Both the position numbers and the translations under genes were made by a program. 64,000 nt of DNA from Chryseobacterium paludis (GTDB taxonomy: Bacteria; Bacteroidota; Bacteroidia; Flavobacteriales; Weeksellaceae): assembly GCF_025403485.1 (NCBI RefSeq), contig NZ_CP099966.1, positions 4,524,501-4,588,500 of the forward strand, read 5' to 3'. The notes under the pieces are model-generated. The model had not been told where the DNA came from and did not search any database. It was given only the letters and a program-made list of their open reading frames with translations. The stretch's first letter is position 1; each line of letters begins with the position of its first letter. Positions 36,355 to 44,353 of the stretch are shown in pieces.

Positions 36355-37512
36355 TTAAAATCTACTTTGTACCTGAACAATGAATAGATTATTATTGTAT
36401 TGTGAGGTGTTTGCGATCTGTTTTTTATATCTGTCGAATTGTACACCCAACTGAATTCTGGCACCATAGTTTTTAAGGAATTCCAATCCGAACATTGGGG
36501 TAACCGTCTGTCTGGGATTAGAGCTTACTCTGAAATTAGTATCCAGATATTCATAACGGCACGACAGCTCAAAGGCGCTAAGATTTCTATGGTTAATTTC
36601 ATACCTCAGATTAGGAAGGAAATAAACTCCGCGAATAAGATAATCATCGGGATTAGAAAGTCTTTGTTCTGGGGTTATGGAGTTGTACAAAACATGGTTG
36701 GTTGCCTGTTTACCTTCTAGTTGCATTTCAAGGCTCCATTTGGAATCGAAATTGATCAATGAGCTAAAGTCAACCCCCAATGCATATACTTTCTTGCCCA
36801 GAACTTCACCGATACCGCCATTTAAGCCAACATTAAAATTATATTTTTTGGACAGTCCGAATACCAATCGTGTTGAATACTGCTTTCCATTATCGTTATC
36901 ATTAACCTGATTTTTCCCATTTCCATTAACTACAGAAACGGCATATTGAAACGGTATTTCTCCCAATTCCAGCTGACCTGTTGCCGCCATTCCAATTTGG
37001 AAACTCGTCCAGCCTAATTTTCCAAACTCGGTGTACTGATTAGACCAATCCAAAGACTTGATGATATCAATAGGATAAGTTTCTTCGATACCAAATAATG
37101 GACGGAATTGACCTACAGTAATGGCCAGTTTAGGGTTAAAAGTGTATTTTAAATAGGCATTTTCAAGAACCCTGCTTTTGGGGTCATTCTTAAAGTCGGC
37201 GAGATTGGCCAAAACAACAACTTCTGTTCGTTTGCTGATCTGTGCCCGAACCTGTACCCGCATATATTTCAGCATAAAATTATTGTCTGTTCCTGATCCA
37301 TCCTCGTGATGAAGGCCGTTAACGTCTACATTTTTGGTCATACCTAAAAGGTATCGAGCCTGGAAAAGACCTTTGATCTGTAGTATGGGATATTTTACAT
37401 TTTCTTCCTCTGTTTTATTTTGAACAGAATCTTTTACCTGTCCACTCATTGATAAAGAGAAGACTAAGAAGCAAAATAATTGCGTTCTTTTTTTTGTTGA
37501 AAAAAAAGTCAT
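36355..37512 (-). CDS. Outer-membrane porin (phosphate-selective porin O/P-like)
   Basis: This is an outer-membrane beta-barrel of 385 residues. Residues 1-25 form a signal peptide ending SMSGQ. The remaining sequence is typical of porin O/P-family proteins, with alternating strands and the ending FIVQVQSRF. Recognisable blocks are GLFQARYLLGMTK, VGQFRPLFGIEETYP and SLDWSNQYTEFGKLGWTSFQIGM. It is 20 bases upstream of the DASS transporter gene in the same direction, so its natural cargo is probably the same dicarboxylate rather than phosphate. It heads the five-gene run ending in sdhB. Confidence 0.85.
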   Translation of the reverse strand: MTFFSTKKRTQLFCFLVFSLSMSGQVKDSVQNKTEEENVKYPILQIKGLFQARYLLGMTKNVDVNGLHHEDGSGTDNNFMLKYMRVQVRAQISKRTEVVVLANLADFKNDPKSRVLENAYLKYTFNPKLAITVGQFRPLFGIEETYPIDIIKSLDWSNQYTEFGKLGWTSFQIGMAATGQLELGEIPFQYAVSVVNGNGKNQVNDNDNGKQYSTRLVFGLSKKYNFNVGLNGGIGEVLGKKVYALGVDFSSLINFDSKWSLEMQLEGKQATNHVLYNSITPEQRLSNPDDYLIRGVYFLPNLRYEINHRNLSAFELSCRYEYLDTNFRVSSNPRQTVTPMFGLEFLKNYGARIQLGVQFDRYKKQIANTSQYNNNLFIVQVQSRF

Positions 37513-37561
37513 AGTGCTTTGTATTGGTTAATGATTGGGTGAATGCTAAAATCCTCGGAAT

Positions 37562-37714
37562 TTAGAAAACCTGATCTTCGCGAAATTTTGTGTGCTCATG
37601 ATAAATTTTGATATTATCAGAACTGATCACTATTATTTTTTCCTTGGAATTGATATGACTTAATAATCCAGATAGAAGAAAAGAATGAAGCATAATGGAT
37701 GGGAATTTTTTCAT
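37562..37714 (-). CDS. Possible small protein (50 aa) upstream of the porin operon
   Basis: A frame from the ATG at 37714 reads MKKFPSIMLHSFLLSGLLS..., then a charged tail of Ser, Asp, Lys and His. The frame is open further upstream (to 37771), but the start at 37714 is more natural. The start looks like a short signal or membrane segment. It lies about 50 bases before the porin gene in the same direction and might be a leader or small membrane protein. Coding potential is doubtful. Confidence 0.3.
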   Translation of the reverse strand: MKKFPSIMLHSFLLSGLLSHINSKEKIIVISSDNIKIYHEHTKFREDQVF

Positions 37715-38025
37715 ACTGATGTATTTGATTGTTAGAGAAGTAAATAATGAATTTTTTATAATAATATTCAATTATTTATCCGTATTTTCATGTTTTGGTG
37801 ATATAAATCTACTAAATTTTACTTAATTAAGAGAATAATTTTATTTTAATACTGTTTTAATGTTAATAATCATTTCTCATTAATTTCTATGAAAAAATTG
37901 TGATTTTGTTAACAGAATTGTGTATATTAAAGACAATTGGTGTGTATGTAAGGTGTTTAGCTTCAGTTAGTTATTGCTACTCATAAATTAGATACCACAC
38001 TATAATATATCAGCAAAAAATTCGT
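37715..38025. other. Intergenic region before the phytochrome gene
   Basis: This is AT-rich, with no gene or repeat seen. It contains the upstream regions of both flanking transcription units. The porin operon promoter was not identified. Confidence 0.4.
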
Positions 38026-38033
38026 TATATTTG
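38026..38033 (+). promoter_or_regulatory. -7 box (TATATTTG) for the phytochrome-heme oxygenase operon
   Basis: This fits TAnnTTTG, with 17 bases to the ATG at 38051. Confidence 0.6.
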
Positions 38034-38050
38034 ATTGATTTTAGAATATT

Positions 38051-40240
38051 ATGAATTTTGTAGAGTGTCATGAAGAACCCATCCATATTCCAGGGTATAT
38101 ACAAAGTTTTGGATACCTGATTGGCATTGACGCAGAATCTTATCTCATTACTTTTTTCAGTGAAAATATCCGGGATATATTTACTATCGAAAATAAGGAA
38201 TCACTTTTCGATAAAAAAATTACTGATCTTCCTGAAAGCTTTCAAAGCATTATAGAATCTGATATTTACAAGTCATTGGACACATTTACAAGACGTGAAA
38301 ATGAAACCTATTTTGATAAAATTTTTATTAAAGGAACTGAATATCATTTTTCTGTTTTCCGTAATGGAGGCCAAATCTTTTTAGAGTTTGAAACCGTACT
38401 GGAAAATCCTGATAAACGTATTTCGAACAAATATGATAATTTCTATGTGATTGATAACGCACAGGATATTTGGGATCAGCTTCTAAGTACACTTTCTAAA
38501 ATTGTAAACTATGACCGGATGATGATCTATAAATTCATGACAGACGGTTCTGGGAAGGTAATTGCTGAAAAGAGAGATGATAATATGCAAAGTTACCTTG
38601 GCCTGCATTATCCTGAAACGGATATTCCCAAACAGGCAAGAGCGCTGTATATGAAGAAGAGAAAAAGAATCTTCAGTAATGTATATTCTGAAACGGTTCC
38701 GATTTTAAGCAAAACAAAACAAAATATTGATCTTACGTTTACGGCTTCACGAGGAATGTCACCGATTCATGGTCAGTATATAAAAAATTCCGGAGCTTCT
38801 TCCAGTTTCAGTATTTCTATTATCATTGATGATAAACTTTGGGGGTTGGTTACATGTCAGAATTCAGAATCTAAACATATTGATCTTGAGGACAGGGTAC
38901 AGGCCGGAATTTTTACCGCTTTAGCATCCAACGCTTATTCATCTTTTAAGACCAAGAAAGAGCTGGAGTATCGTATGGATCTTAATGAAAAATCAGCCTA
39001 TCTGAAAACAGAATTTCTGAAACAAAATTCTTTATTTGATTCTTTAGTTCAAAACAGAATAGAAATTAAAGATCTTGCTGAAGCTGATGGACTGGCTATT
39101 ATTTCTGATGAAAATATTGTAAGAACAGGAGCAACTCCTCCACATGCGATTATTGAAAAAATAGTAAAATGGGCATATGAAAATACGAATAAAAGTATTT
39201 ATGTAAACCGCAGTTTCCTGAAGGAATATGGTGAGAATTTAGGATTGGACAAAGATTCAGCAGGTATTATTATATATTTTATCGATCGGACTAAAAATGA
39301 GATGCTGATCTGGTTTCGTAAGGAATTTGATGAGCATATTCAATGGGCCGGAAATCCTGAAAAGAAAACTGATGTTTTCTTTCACAATGGTGAAGAAAAA
39401 CAAATGGTATCTCCAAGAACATCTTTTGAAGTTTTTAAAGAAAATATTAAAGGGAATTCCAAAAGATGGAGCTCAAGAAATACAAGTGGTGTACAGGCAA
39501 TCAGAGATGTGATCTTGGAAACTTCACATAAACAGTACAATACGATAAAGCAGCTTAATGATCAGCTTAAAAAGGTAAATGAAGAACTTGATAGTTTTTC
39601 CTATACCATTTCCCATGATCTTGGAACCCCGCTTACCGTAATGAAACTAAATGCTCAAATGCTGCTCGCTAATTTTGATAAATCTGAGAAAGAGAAAAAT
39701 AAGCTAAAGTCTATTATTGAGGAAATTGATAATATGGCAGAGATGATGCATGATGTTTTGCAGCTAAGCCGGGCAAAACACAGTGAAATAGAACTTGAAA
39801 GCCTGCCCACAGTTCATACAATAAGAAAAATCTCTGAAAATGCTAAAATGACTTTTGAAAGTCCAAAAAGCGAGATCATTATTAAAAACTGTCCGGAAGT
39901 ATTGGCCGATAAAACAATGCTCCATCAGGTATTTCTAAATGTCATCAATAATGCTGTAAAATATTCGTCAGATCAGGATCATCCAAGAGTAGAAATTGAA
40001 GGGATAGAAAATGACGAAACCATTGTTTACCGAATTTCAGATAACGGAATAGGAATTCCTGAAGAAGAGAAACATAAGATGTTTAAAATTTTTAACAGGA
40101 TGGATAATGCAAAGAAATTTAAAGGCAATGGAATAGGCCTGTCAATTGTTCATCGAATTATGAAAAGAATAGGCGGAAATGTGGATTATGAAAGTAATAA
40201 AGATGGTACTTCTTTTCTTTTAACGTTTAAAAAGCCTTAA
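38051..40240 (+). CDS. bphP: Bacteriophytochrome-like sensor histidine kinase (PAS-GAF-PHY-HisKA-HATPase)
   Basis: This is a 729-residue light-sensing (or bilin-sensing) histidine kinase. The N-terminal PAS has C6-x-x-E-x-P-I-H-I-P-G, the usual biliverdin-linking Cys position. GAF has YPETDIPKQAR with D191 and SPIH240. The PHY tongue has PRTSF at 455-459. HisKA has H522 in FSYTISHDLGTP, and the ATPase domain ends with DNGIGIPEEEKHKMFK and NGIGLSIVHRIM. The pocket is not standard: the loop after WGLVTC reads QNSES instead of the usual HHxxP, so the chromophore-facing His is missing, and IQSFG replaces IQPHG. The heme oxygenase gene follows 26 bases on. No response regulator lies nearby. Confidence 0.88.
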   Translation: MNFVECHEEPIHIPGYIQSFGYLIGIDAESYLITFFSENIRDIFTIENKESLFDKKITDLPESFQSIIESDIYKSLDTFTRRENETYFDKIFIKGTEYHFSVFRNGGQIFLEFETVLENPDKRISNKYDNFYVIDNAQDIWDQLLSTLSKIVNYDRMMIYKFMTDGSGKVIAEKRDDNMQSYLGLHYPETDIPKQARALYMKKRKRIFSNVYSETVPILSKTKQNIDLTFTASRGMSPIHGQYIKNSGASSSFSISIIIDDKLWGLVTCQNSESKHIDLEDRVQAGIFTALASNAYSSFKTKKELEYRMDLNEKSAYLKTEFLKQNSLFDSLVQNRIEIKDLAEADGLAIISDENIVRTGATPPHAIIEKIVKWAYENTNKSIYVNRSFLKEYGENLGLDKDSAGIIIYFIDRTKNEMLIWFRKEFDEHIQWAGNPEKKTDVFFHNGEEKQMVSPRTSFEVFKENIKGNSKRWSSRNTSGVQAIRDVILETSHKQYNTIKQLNDQLKKVNEELDSFSYTISHDLGTPLTVMKLNAQMLLANFDKSEKEKNKLKSIIEEIDNMAEMMHDVLQLSRAKHSEIELESLPTVHTIRKISENAKMTFESPKSEIIIKNCPEVLADKTMLHQVFLNVINNAVKYSSDQDHPRVEIEGIENDETIVYRISDNGIGIPEEEKHKMFKIFNRMDNAKKFKGNGIGLSIVHRIMKRIGGNVDYESNKDGTSFLLTFKKP

Positions 40241-40266
40241 ATTTGGAGGACTTATAAACTCTAATT

Positions 40267-40818
40267 ATGGTTTCAGAATATCTTAAACAAAATACAGCAG
40301 AGTATCACGATGCTGCTGAGAAACTTTTTAACTCTGAAAAGATTTTTAACAAGACTTTCAGTTTAGAAGATTACAAAAAAATCATCAATACCAATTATTT
40401 AATGCTTTTGCATTCTGAAGACAAAATTTTTAATAGCCTTAATGGAAAATTCGCTGAGAAACTTCAATTGAATCAAAGAAAAAAGCTTCCATTGATTGAA
40501 AAAGATCTTGTAAGCCTTGCTTTGAAAAATCAAGTTGTTTCTCATGCTCTTGAAATTAATAATGAAAATGAAGCGTTAGGAATGATGTATGTGATCGAAG
40601 GGTCTACTTTAGGTGGAAACGTGATTGCAAAACAACTTTCTAAAACAGAAGGTTTCGATGATATAACGTTCAATTTCTTTGGGTGTTATCAGGAAAATAC
40701 AGGGCCAATGTGGAAGAATTTTAAAGAAGTTCTGGATACAGAAGTTGCTGAAGAGAACTATAACGAAGTATTATCAGGAGCTAAAAAATTATATACGTTC
40801 TTATTAAACGTTAATTAA
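40267..40818 (+). CDS. bphO: Heme oxygenase (BphO-like)
   Basis: This is a 183-residue heme oxygenase-fold enzyme that would convert haem to biliverdin, releasing Fe and CO. The proximal His is H14 in AEYHDAAEK, and the glycine-rich distal helix is clear in MMYVIEGSTLGGNVI. There are no membrane segments. It lies 26 bases downstream of the phytochrome gene on the same strand. The pair implies that its product is the chromophore for that kinase, though iron acquisition is a second possible role. The gene order is kinase first, the reverse of the common bphO-bphP order. Confidence 0.9.
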   Translation: MVSEYLKQNTAEYHDAAEKLFNSEKIFNKTFSLEDYKKIINTNYLMLLHSEDKIFNSLNGKFAEKLQLNQRKKLPLIEKDLVSLALKNQVVSHALEINNENEALGMMYVIEGSTLGGNVIAKQLSKTEGFDDITFNFFGCYQENTGPMWKNFKEVLDTEVAEENYNEVLSGAKKLYTFLLNVN

Positions 40819-40861
40819 TTTTCAAATTAAAATCTAAATCTATCCTTTGCAGATAATTAAC

Positions 40862-40891
40862 TTCCTGAAAGATTGCTCAATTTTTCAGGAA
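40862..40891. repeat. Stem-loop between heme oxygenase and mdh
   Basis: TTCCTGAAA (40862-40870) pairs with TTTCAGGAA (40883-40891) around a 12-base loop. It overlaps the -33 region of the mdh promoter and lacks a T-run, so it could be an operator-like dyad or a weak terminator. Confidence 0.4.
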
Positions 40892-40903
40892 TTGTTAAAT
40901 TTG
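40873..40903 (+). promoter_or_regulatory. Promoter of mdh
   Basis: TTG (40873-40875), then 20 bases, then TAAATTTG (40896-40903), close to the Bacteroidota consensus. The start codon is 54 bases further on. Confidence 0.5.
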
Positions 40904-40957
40904 GGAGTCAAATTTTTAGACTGAACTAAAAATAAATAATTTTAAAAAGTATACATT

Positions 40958-41884
40958 ATGAAAGTAACTGTAGTAGGTGCAGGCGCTGTAGGAGCAAGCT
41001 GTGCAGAATACATCGCTATGAAAAACTTCTGTTCAGAGGTAGTTTTAGTAGACATTAAAGAAGGTTTTGCTGAAGGTAAGGCAATGGATTTGATGCAGAC
41101 AGCGTCGCTTAACGGTTTTGATACCAAAATTACCGGGACAACAGGAGATTACAGCAAAACTGCAGGTTCTCATGTAGCAGTGATCACTTCAGGAATTCCA
41201 AGAAAACCTGGAATGACAAGAGAAGAATTAATAGGTATTAACGCAGGGATTGTAAAAGATGTTACTGCAAACTTAGTAAAACATTCTCCAGAGGTTATTA
41301 TCATCGTAGTTTCTAATCCAATGGATACAATGGCTTATTTGGTACACAAAACTTCTGGTCTTCCGAAACACAAAATTATCGGAATGGGAGGTGCACTGGA
41401 TTCTGCTAGATTTAAATACAGATTGGCTGAAGCATTAGAAAGCCCAATTTCTGACGTTGACGGAATGGTAATCGCTGCTCACAGTGATACTGGAATGCTT
41501 CCATTATTGAGCAAAGCGACAAGAAACGGAGTTCCTGTAACTGACTTCCTTGATGATGAGCAACAAAAATATGTAATTGAAGAAACTAAAGTTGGTGGAG
41601 CTACATTAACTAAATTATTAGGAACTTCTGCTTGGTATGCACCAGGTGCTGCTGTTTCTGTAATGGTTCAGGCAATTGCATGTGATCAAAAGAAAATGAT
41701 CCCTTGTTCTTTAATGCTGGAAGGTGAATACAATCAAAGTGATATCTGTTTAGGTGTTCCTGCTATTATCGGTAAAAACGGTGTAGAAAAAATCGTAAAC
41801 ATTACCCTTACAGTAGAAGAACAATTGAAGTTTGCTGAAGCTGCTAAAGCGGTAAGAGAAGTAAATGGAGATTTGAAGTTTTAA
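40958..41884 (+). CDS. mdh: Malate dehydrogenase (LDH-like tetrameric type)
   Basis: This enzyme interconverts malate and oxaloacetate with NAD+ in the TCA cycle. The 308-residue length is standard. The dinucleotide loop is GAGAVGASCAEYIA at residues 7-20. The substrate Arg residues are in GIPRKPGMTREEL and DSARFKYRLAEAL, and the catalytic His is in VIAAHSDTGMLPL. VSNPMDTMAYLVH covers the binding-site Asn. It has its own promoter and a very strong terminator. It stands apart from the sdh operon but serves the same part of the cycle. Confidence 0.96.
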   Translation: MKVTVVGAGAVGASCAEYIAMKNFCSEVVLVDIKEGFAEGKAMDLMQTASLNGFDTKITGTTGDYSKTAGSHVAVITSGIPRKPGMTREELIGINAGIVKDVTANLVKHSPEVIIIVVSNPMDTMAYLVHKTSGLPKHKIIGMGGALDSARFKYRLAEALESPISDVDGMVIAAHSDTGMLPLLSKATRNGVPVTDFLDDEQQKYVIEETKVGGATLTKLLGTSAWYAPGAAVSVMVQAIACDQKKMIPCSLMLEGEYNQSDICLGVPAIIGKNGVEKIVNITLTVEEQLKFAEAAKAVREVNGDLKF

Positions 41885-41901
41885 TTATTTTAAACTTTAT
41901 A

Positions 41902-41940
41902 TAAAGAGAAAACGCGCCCGAAGGGCGCGTTTTCTCTTTA
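41902..41940. terminator. Very strong bidirectional terminator
   Basis: An 18-bp perfect stem (41902-41919 with 41923-41940, core AACGCGCCC) has a GAA loop, with A and T runs at both ends. It serves mdh and the convergent gene at 41970. Confidence 0.92.
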
Positions 41941-41969
41941 TATTCTCTATTCTCTATTCTGTTCCCTTC

Positions 41970-42704
41970 TTAATTTCCTTCAATTCTCTCAATAAGCATT
42001 TTTCTTCCCCCTGCGTCAATTTCCTGCTTCAATACCTGATTGGATTTTGTATCGATATAAAAAGTCATCTTTACAGCATTACTTGAAATATCATCCGTTA
42101 CGCTAACGATCCAGACTTCCTTATTTTGGAAACTTCCTTTTTGAGTGTTTGTAATATGGGCTTTCATTAATCCTGAGCCTGATTTTGGATTATAATCAAA
42201 AATGGCAATATCAGTTTTGTAATTATCCTTTAATGGCAGCCAACGAATAATTTGCGGGTATAGATTACTGTCAAAAAAACTTCCGTCCACTTTTTCATTG
42301 ATTTCAGTTTTGGCATTTGTCACTTTGTCTGTGTAATATCCGGTTACTGTTTTTCCGAAATTTAAAGACATATCCCTTTGGGTATTAAAGGAGGTATGTT
42401 TTATCGGTTTTAATTGAGGAAGTTCAGCCGTAGTTTCATCTACCCAATCAGGTTTTCCTGACATTTTTACAGTGGTTTTTACATTGATGGTTTTACCGTT
42501 GCGACTGATATCGGTGTATATTTTTGCAATTTCAATTTTAGTGGTATCCTTTAATGCATACCAGATCATTGTTTCTTTTCCGTTCTTTATTAGATTCGGA
42601 ACAATTTCATTCTTTTCAGGAGTCTGATCTTTAATCTGTGCATTTGTAAGAGAGAAAAAAGATAAGATTACAAAAACAGAACTCAAAAAGTGGATTGATT
42701 TCAT
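41970..42704 (-). CDS. Secreted hypothetical protein (DUF3108-like)
   Basis: This is a 244-residue protein with a signal peptide (1-22, ending SLTNAQ). The mature part is beta-rich and repeatedly alternates charged and hydrophobic residues, like the lipid-binding or chaperone-like beta barrel of DUF3108 proteins (YTDKVTNAKTEINEKVDGSFFD..., KEVWIVSVTDDISSNAVKMTFYIDTKSNQVLKQEI). No catalytic motif is seen. A cell-envelope role is likely but unproven. It is convergent with mdh through the shared terminator. Confidence 0.7.
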   Translation of the reverse strand: MKSIHFLSSVFVILSFFSLTNAQIKDQTPEKNEIVPNLIKNGKETMIWYALKDTTKIEIAKIYTDISRNGKTINVKTTVKMSGKPDWVDETTAELPQLKPIKHTSFNTQRDMSLNFGKTVTGYYTDKVTNAKTEINEKVDGSFFDSNLYPQIIRWLPLKDNYKTDIAIFDYNPKSGSGLMKAHITNTQKGSFQNKEVWIVSVTDDISSNAVKMTFYIDTKSNQVLKQEIDAGGRKMLIERIEGN

Positions 42705-42827
42705 ATTATATTATTTTGTTGATTTTATTATTAAGTCTTTGGAAATGAACAAATGTTACAGCACACACGCTAAAGAATGGTAATTTTTTTATTTGATTAT
42801 CGGTAACGAATAAAAAATCCAAACAAA

Positions 42828-42851
42828 AAAACGCACCTGATAGTACGTTTT
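42828..42851 (-). terminator. Weak hairpin downstream of the VOC gene
   Basis: AAAACG..AC pairs with GT..CGTTTT across a C/A mismatch. Read on the minus strand, a T-run follows. It belongs to the same stem family as 46153 and 55321 (AAAACGCATC type). Confidence 0.45.
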
Positions 42852-42880
42852 ATATTCTTTAATAAAATAGTAATGATAAA

Positions 42881-43297
42881 TTATTTTTCGGCATGTAGAC
42901 CAATCCTGTTACCTTCTGTATCCGTGATAACAGCAATATAACCTGCGTTCATTTGAATGGGTGGAGTTACTATTTTCCCACCAGCAGACTCCACCTTATC
43001 TAAAACTTTTTGAATTTCAGGATAAGCATTGATATAGACCAGTGTTCCTTTATCTGAAGGGTGGCTGTCTTTTGATTTTGATAAAACGCCTGTAATTCTT
43101 CCGGAGGTTGCCTGAACTACATTCGGGTTGTAAGGAAAAAAAGTAAGTTCCTCATTGGTTTCGGGAATAGAACGGGTAATCATTTTAATGTCTAAAATTG
43201 TCTCATAAAATGTTTTTGCCCTGCTGGTATCAGTAACAGGGATTTCAAACCAGGTAATAACATTGGTATTCTCGTCGATTTTTTTTAGTGGTTGCAT
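42881..43297 (-). CDS. VOC-family (glyoxalase/bleomycin-resistance-like) protein
   Basis: This is a 138-residue single vicinal-oxygen-chelate domain pair (beta-alpha-beta-beta-beta repeats). Family blocks are ITWFEIPVTDTSRAKTFYE at the start, VLDKVESAGGKIVTPP in the middle, and GYIAVITDTEGNRIGLH at the end. The final E and H positions are metal-binding in enzymatic members, but an activity cannot be assigned. It lies alone between two hairpins. Confidence 0.88.
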   Translation of the reverse strand: MQPLKKIDENTNVITWFEIPVTDTSRAKTFYETILDIKMITRSIPETNEELTFFPYNPNVVQATSGRITGVLSKSKDSHPSDKGTLVYINAYPEIQKVLDKVESAGGKIVTPPIQMNAGYIAVITDTEGNRIGLHAEK

Positions 43298-43367
43298 AAC
43301 TTAATATTTTTTTGGTGTAAGGTTGAGGTATCCAATACAATACCAACAGTGACAATCACTATCTAAT

Positions 43368-44282
43368 TTATTTTTCCTTCTTTACAAAGGTCCATACGGT
43401 ATTAATGAATTCTGGGTTTTTCTCATAATACAAAAGATGCCCACCATCAATTGAAACCACTTGTTTATTAACGAATTTGAATGATTGATAATGTTTTGTA
43501 CCTACCGCTTTGTCTTTTTTTCCTGTAATGATTAAAGTTGGAACCTTAATGTCTTTTGTTGATTGCGCATAATCAGCATAATATTCCGGATATTCTTTAG
43601 GTTTTGAGATCACAGCCATTCCAAAATCAATAATTCTCGGATTTAATGAATCTATTTTGTCCATTTCTTTGATCGTCTCAATGTCATCAGTAAGGAATCT
43701 GTATCCCATTCGTTTTGATCTTAACGATTTGCTTAATTTGGAAAGCTCGGAAGAAAGACTATCGTTTTCTATTTTTCTATTTTTTAGATGGAGAAGTTCA
43801 TTGGCATAATCAATTTGTTCCTTAACTGATTCATTATTTAAGAAATGTAAGGTTACGTTGGCTAAAATAAGACCTTTTACATTTTGAGGGTATTTCTTGG
43901 CATAGCTTACCGCGATAATTCCACCAAAAGAGTGAGCCATGAGGAAAACCTTATTTAATTTCAAGTGTTGTCTTAATTCCTCAATATCCTGTACCATTTT
44001 ATCTAAATGATAATCATCCGACTGAGCAGATTTTCCGGATCCTCTCTGATCCATATAGATCATCTTTAGGTTTTTCTCAAGATGATTTCCTCCCATTAGT
44101 TCAAATGAAGGATAGCCCTGTCCCGGTCCCCCTGGAATATAAATGCAGGCTTCTCCGGTTCCCGAAACTTTATAATGGATCTGCACATGATCACTGGTCT
44201 GAAAAAAGTCTTCGGATTTGGGTTGACCTTGAGCAGGCAGGTAGTTGAAAAATAACAACAGGGTAAAGAAAAGTGCTTTCAT
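43368..44282 (-). CDS. Secreted alpha/beta hydrolase (proline-iminopeptidase-like, S33)
   Basis: This is a 304-residue enzyme with a signal peptide (1-19). The oxyanion-hole motif [10 protein letters not shown] (51-60) and nucleophile S118 in LMAHSFGG are typical of the prolyl iminopeptidase branch of S33. The acid is probably the Asp in TGKKDKAVG and the base is in [10 protein letters not shown] helical cap domain occupies about residues 145-225. The likely substrate is a peptide or small ester, not determined. It lies upstream of and close to the VOC gene, and about 70 bases downstream of the S41 peptidase gene, on the same strand. Confidence 0.87.
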   Translation of the reverse strand: MKALFFTLLLFFNYLPAQGQPKSEDFFQTSDHVQIHYKVSGTGEACIYIPGGPGQGYPSFELMGGNHLEKNLKMIYMDQRGSGKSAQSDDYHLDKMVQDIEELRQHLKLNKVFLMAHSFGGIIAVSYAKKYPQNVKGLILANVTLHFLNNESVKEQIDYANELLHLKNRKIENDSLSSELSKLSKSLRSKRMGYRFLTDDIETIKEMDKIDSLNPRIIDFGMAVISKPKEYPEYYADYAQSTKDIKVPTLIITGKKDKAVGTKHYQSFKFVNKQVVSIDGGHLLYYEKNPEFINTVWTFVKKEK

Positions 44283-44353
44283 ATGCTTTGTACATTTTAT
44301 ATTAGTAGAACAGATTAGTAAATGTATTTATTACATAATGGATTTTATTTGTC

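Noticed and set aside
37562..37771. Longer version of the small frame upstream of the porin gene
   Set aside because: The N-terminal extension adds an unlikely hydrophobic start. Even the shorter 50-aa form is only a weak call.
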